From: Bacteroidota bacterium
GTDB taxonomy: Bacteria > Bacteroidota > Bacteroidia > Bacteroidales > GCA-2748055
Length of the DNA stretch: 6,798 bases
Direction of reading: 5' to 3'
NCBI GenBank assembly: GCA_030642565.1
Contig: DAOWNM010000150.1
Coordinates: 1 to 6,798, forward strand
Shown here: piece after piece, positions 5,569 to 6,798 of the stretch
How positions within the stretch are numbered: position 1 is the stretch's first letter
Layout: each line of letters begins with the position of its first letter
Notes under the pieces: model-generated
What the model saw: the letters and a program-made list of their open reading frames with translations, nothing else
Database searches by the model: none
What the model was told of the DNA's origin: nothing
Position numbers and translations under genes: made by a program

Positions 5569-6798
5569 ATGAACGTATACGACTACCTGCTGGAGGAATC
5601 GGGATTTCTCTATAAGAAGGTTCTCCTGGGAAACAAGGAGGAGCTGACCTATAATGATTTAAACTGCGAATCCCTCAAACTTGCCCGTTATATCAGAGAG
5701 ACATACGGAGTGGATAACAATATCCTGCTGGTGGCTCCTAATTCGATCTTTTTTATGGTGGTTTACATGGCCATTATGAAGTCGGGAAATGTATGCGTTC
5801 CGCTGAATCCCTCCGTTGAGGAGAACAATCTCAGGTTTATGGTTGATCTTTGCGATGCAAAAATTGCTTTTGTGGACCCGGCGATGAGTGGCGATCCCAG
5901 GTGGAACATGCTGGAGAAGGTCTATCATGAGATCCCTGAGAAGAAGAGTGGGAAAGAGGACCTGGATCTGAACCTGTTCAATGATGAGCCTTTTGACGGG
6001 GAGCGATTGGCCGAGATTATTTTCACTTCGGGTTCCACTGGTGAACCCAAAGGGGTGATGATAACCCATCAGAATATTATAGCCAATACCGAATCGATTA
6101 TCGAATACCTGAAACTGACCGCCGATGATGTGATCGAGATTGTACTGCCCTTTTACTACTGCTACGGGCTCTCCCTGCTGCACACACATCTGAAGGTGGG
6201 CGGCAGCTTGGTATTCAATAATAACTTTATGTTCCTGGGGGCGGTGATCAACGACCTGAAAAAGTACAAGTGTACCGGGTTTGCAGGAGTACCAAGCCAT
6301 TTCCAGGTATTGCTGCGTAAATCCAAATCATTTAAGAGAGATCATTTCCCCGACCTCAGGTATGTGACCCAGGCAGGAGGGAAGCTGCACAAAGTATTTA
6401 TAAAGGAGTTTATTGACCATCAGCCCGATATCACTTTTTATGTGATGTACGGTCAGACCGAGGCTACTGCCAGGCTCTCCTATCTGCCACCCGAGCGACT
6501 GGAAGATAAGCTGGGCTCACTGGGGAAAGCAATTCCCGGGGTGACCCTGGAACTGGTAGATGACCACGGCAATCCGCTTCTGGATTCCGGGGTTGTAGGT
6601 GAGCTGGTGGCAAAGGGCGACAATATTATGAAAGGTTATCTGGGCGATAAGGAGGGAACCGCTTCCACACTGAAGGATGGATGGCTCCATACCGGCGACC
6701 TGGCTTACCGGGACGACGATGGTTTCTTCTTCCATACGGCACGACGCAAAGAGATCATCAAAGTGGGAGGCCGGCGCATCAGTCCCAAGGAGATTGAA
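5569..6798 (+). CDS. AMP-forming acyl/aryl-adenylate ligase (ANL superfamily), 3'-truncated by window edge
   Basis: The frame runs open from the ATG at 5569 to the window end, giving the first 410 residues of a protein expected to be near 480-520. ANL core motifs appear in order: the A3 phosphate loop FTSGSTGEPKGVMITH (152-167), A4 PFYYCYGL (194-201), A5 YGQTE (294-298), A7 HTGDLA with Asp377, and the hinge region ARRKEIIKVGGRRISPKEIE (391-410). The C-terminal catalytic lysine (A10) lies beyond the edge. The enzyme activates a carboxylic acid as acyl-AMP and passes it to a thiol, most likely the phosphopantetheine arm of the carrier protein encoded at 2301. The A4 segment resembles acyl- and aryl-CoA ligases (P-x-F/H-x-Y-GL) and lacks the Asp that binds the alpha-amino group in amino-acid-activating NRPS domains, which points to a non-amino carboxylic acid; this is inference. 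The gap to the upstream gene is 16 nt. No signal peptide or membrane segment is evident. Confidence 0.93.
   Translation, partial: MNVYDYLLEESGFLYKKVLLGNKEELTYNDLNCESLKLARYIRETYGVDNNILLVAPNSIFFMVVYMAIMKSGNVCVPLNPSVEENNLRFMVDLCDAKIAFVDPAMSGDPRWNMLEKVYHEIPEKKSGKEDLDLNLFNDEPFDGERLAEIIFTSGSTGEPKGVMITHQNIIANTESIIEYLKLTADDVIEIVLPFYYCYGLSLLHTHLKVGGSLVFNNNFMFLGAVINDLKKYKCTGFAGVPSHFQVLLRKSKSFKRDHFPDLRYVTQAGGKLHKVFIKEFIDHQPDITFYVMYGQTEATARLSYLPPERLEDKLGSLGKAIPGVTLELVDDHGNPLLDSGVVGELVAKGDNIMKGYLGDKEGTASTLKDGWLHTGDLAYRDDDGFFFHTARRKEIIKVGGRRISPKEIE

Noticed and set aside
5659..6300. A 213-codon minus-strand open frame opposite the adenylate ligase gene
   Set aside because: The + strand frame there encodes the ANL motifs FTSGSTGEPKG and PFYYCYGL without interruption, so the minus frame is a shadow.
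1..6798. Mobile element, CRISPR array, tRNA or phage content
   Set aside because: I saw no transposase, integrase, regularly spaced direct repeats or tRNA-like cloverleaf; the intergenic spaces are short and AT-rich without such structure.

Overview
The window looks like a chromosomal piece of a Bacteroidota bacterium (Bacteroidales/Marinilabiliales-like). The reasons are a Bacteroides-style Mn-type superoxide dismutase and hexameric glutamate dehydrogenase, starts that mostly lack a Shine-Dalgarno sequence, and AT-rich intergenic stretches between moderately GC-rich genes. This placement is inferred from protein character; no 16S or other phylogenetic marker is present. All genes read on the + strand.

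Left part (1-2133): two independent housekeeping units. The first is the 3' end of a superoxide dismutase gene, followed by a strong GC-rich hairpin. A 209-nt spacer then leads to a complete NADP-type glutamate dehydrogenase gene (gdhA), which ends in a textbook intrinsic terminator at 2105-2133.

Right part (2301-6798, running off the right edge): a compact operon of four genes. They encode an acyl/peptidyl carrier protein, a class II glutamine amidotransferase of the asparagine synthetase family, an NAD synthetase-like ATP pyrophosphatase, and an AMP-forming acyl-adenylate ligase whose 3' end is cut off. Gaps are 20 nt, -8 nt (overlap) and 16 nt, so the genes are almost certainly co-transcribed. 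Two amide-forming N-type ATP pyrophosphatases in tandem, next to a carrier protein and its probable loading ligase, suggest a specialised pathway rather than asparagine or NAD synthesis. A working model: the ligase adenylates a carboxylic acid and loads it on the carrier protein's phosphopantetheine arm, while the two amidotransferase-family enzymes make amide (or amidine) bonds. The end product could be a modified surface sugar or a small metabolite. The substrate cannot be read from this window, and the genes beyond 6798 would be the key context.

No tRNA, rRNA, CRISPR array, insertion sequence or phage signature was seen.
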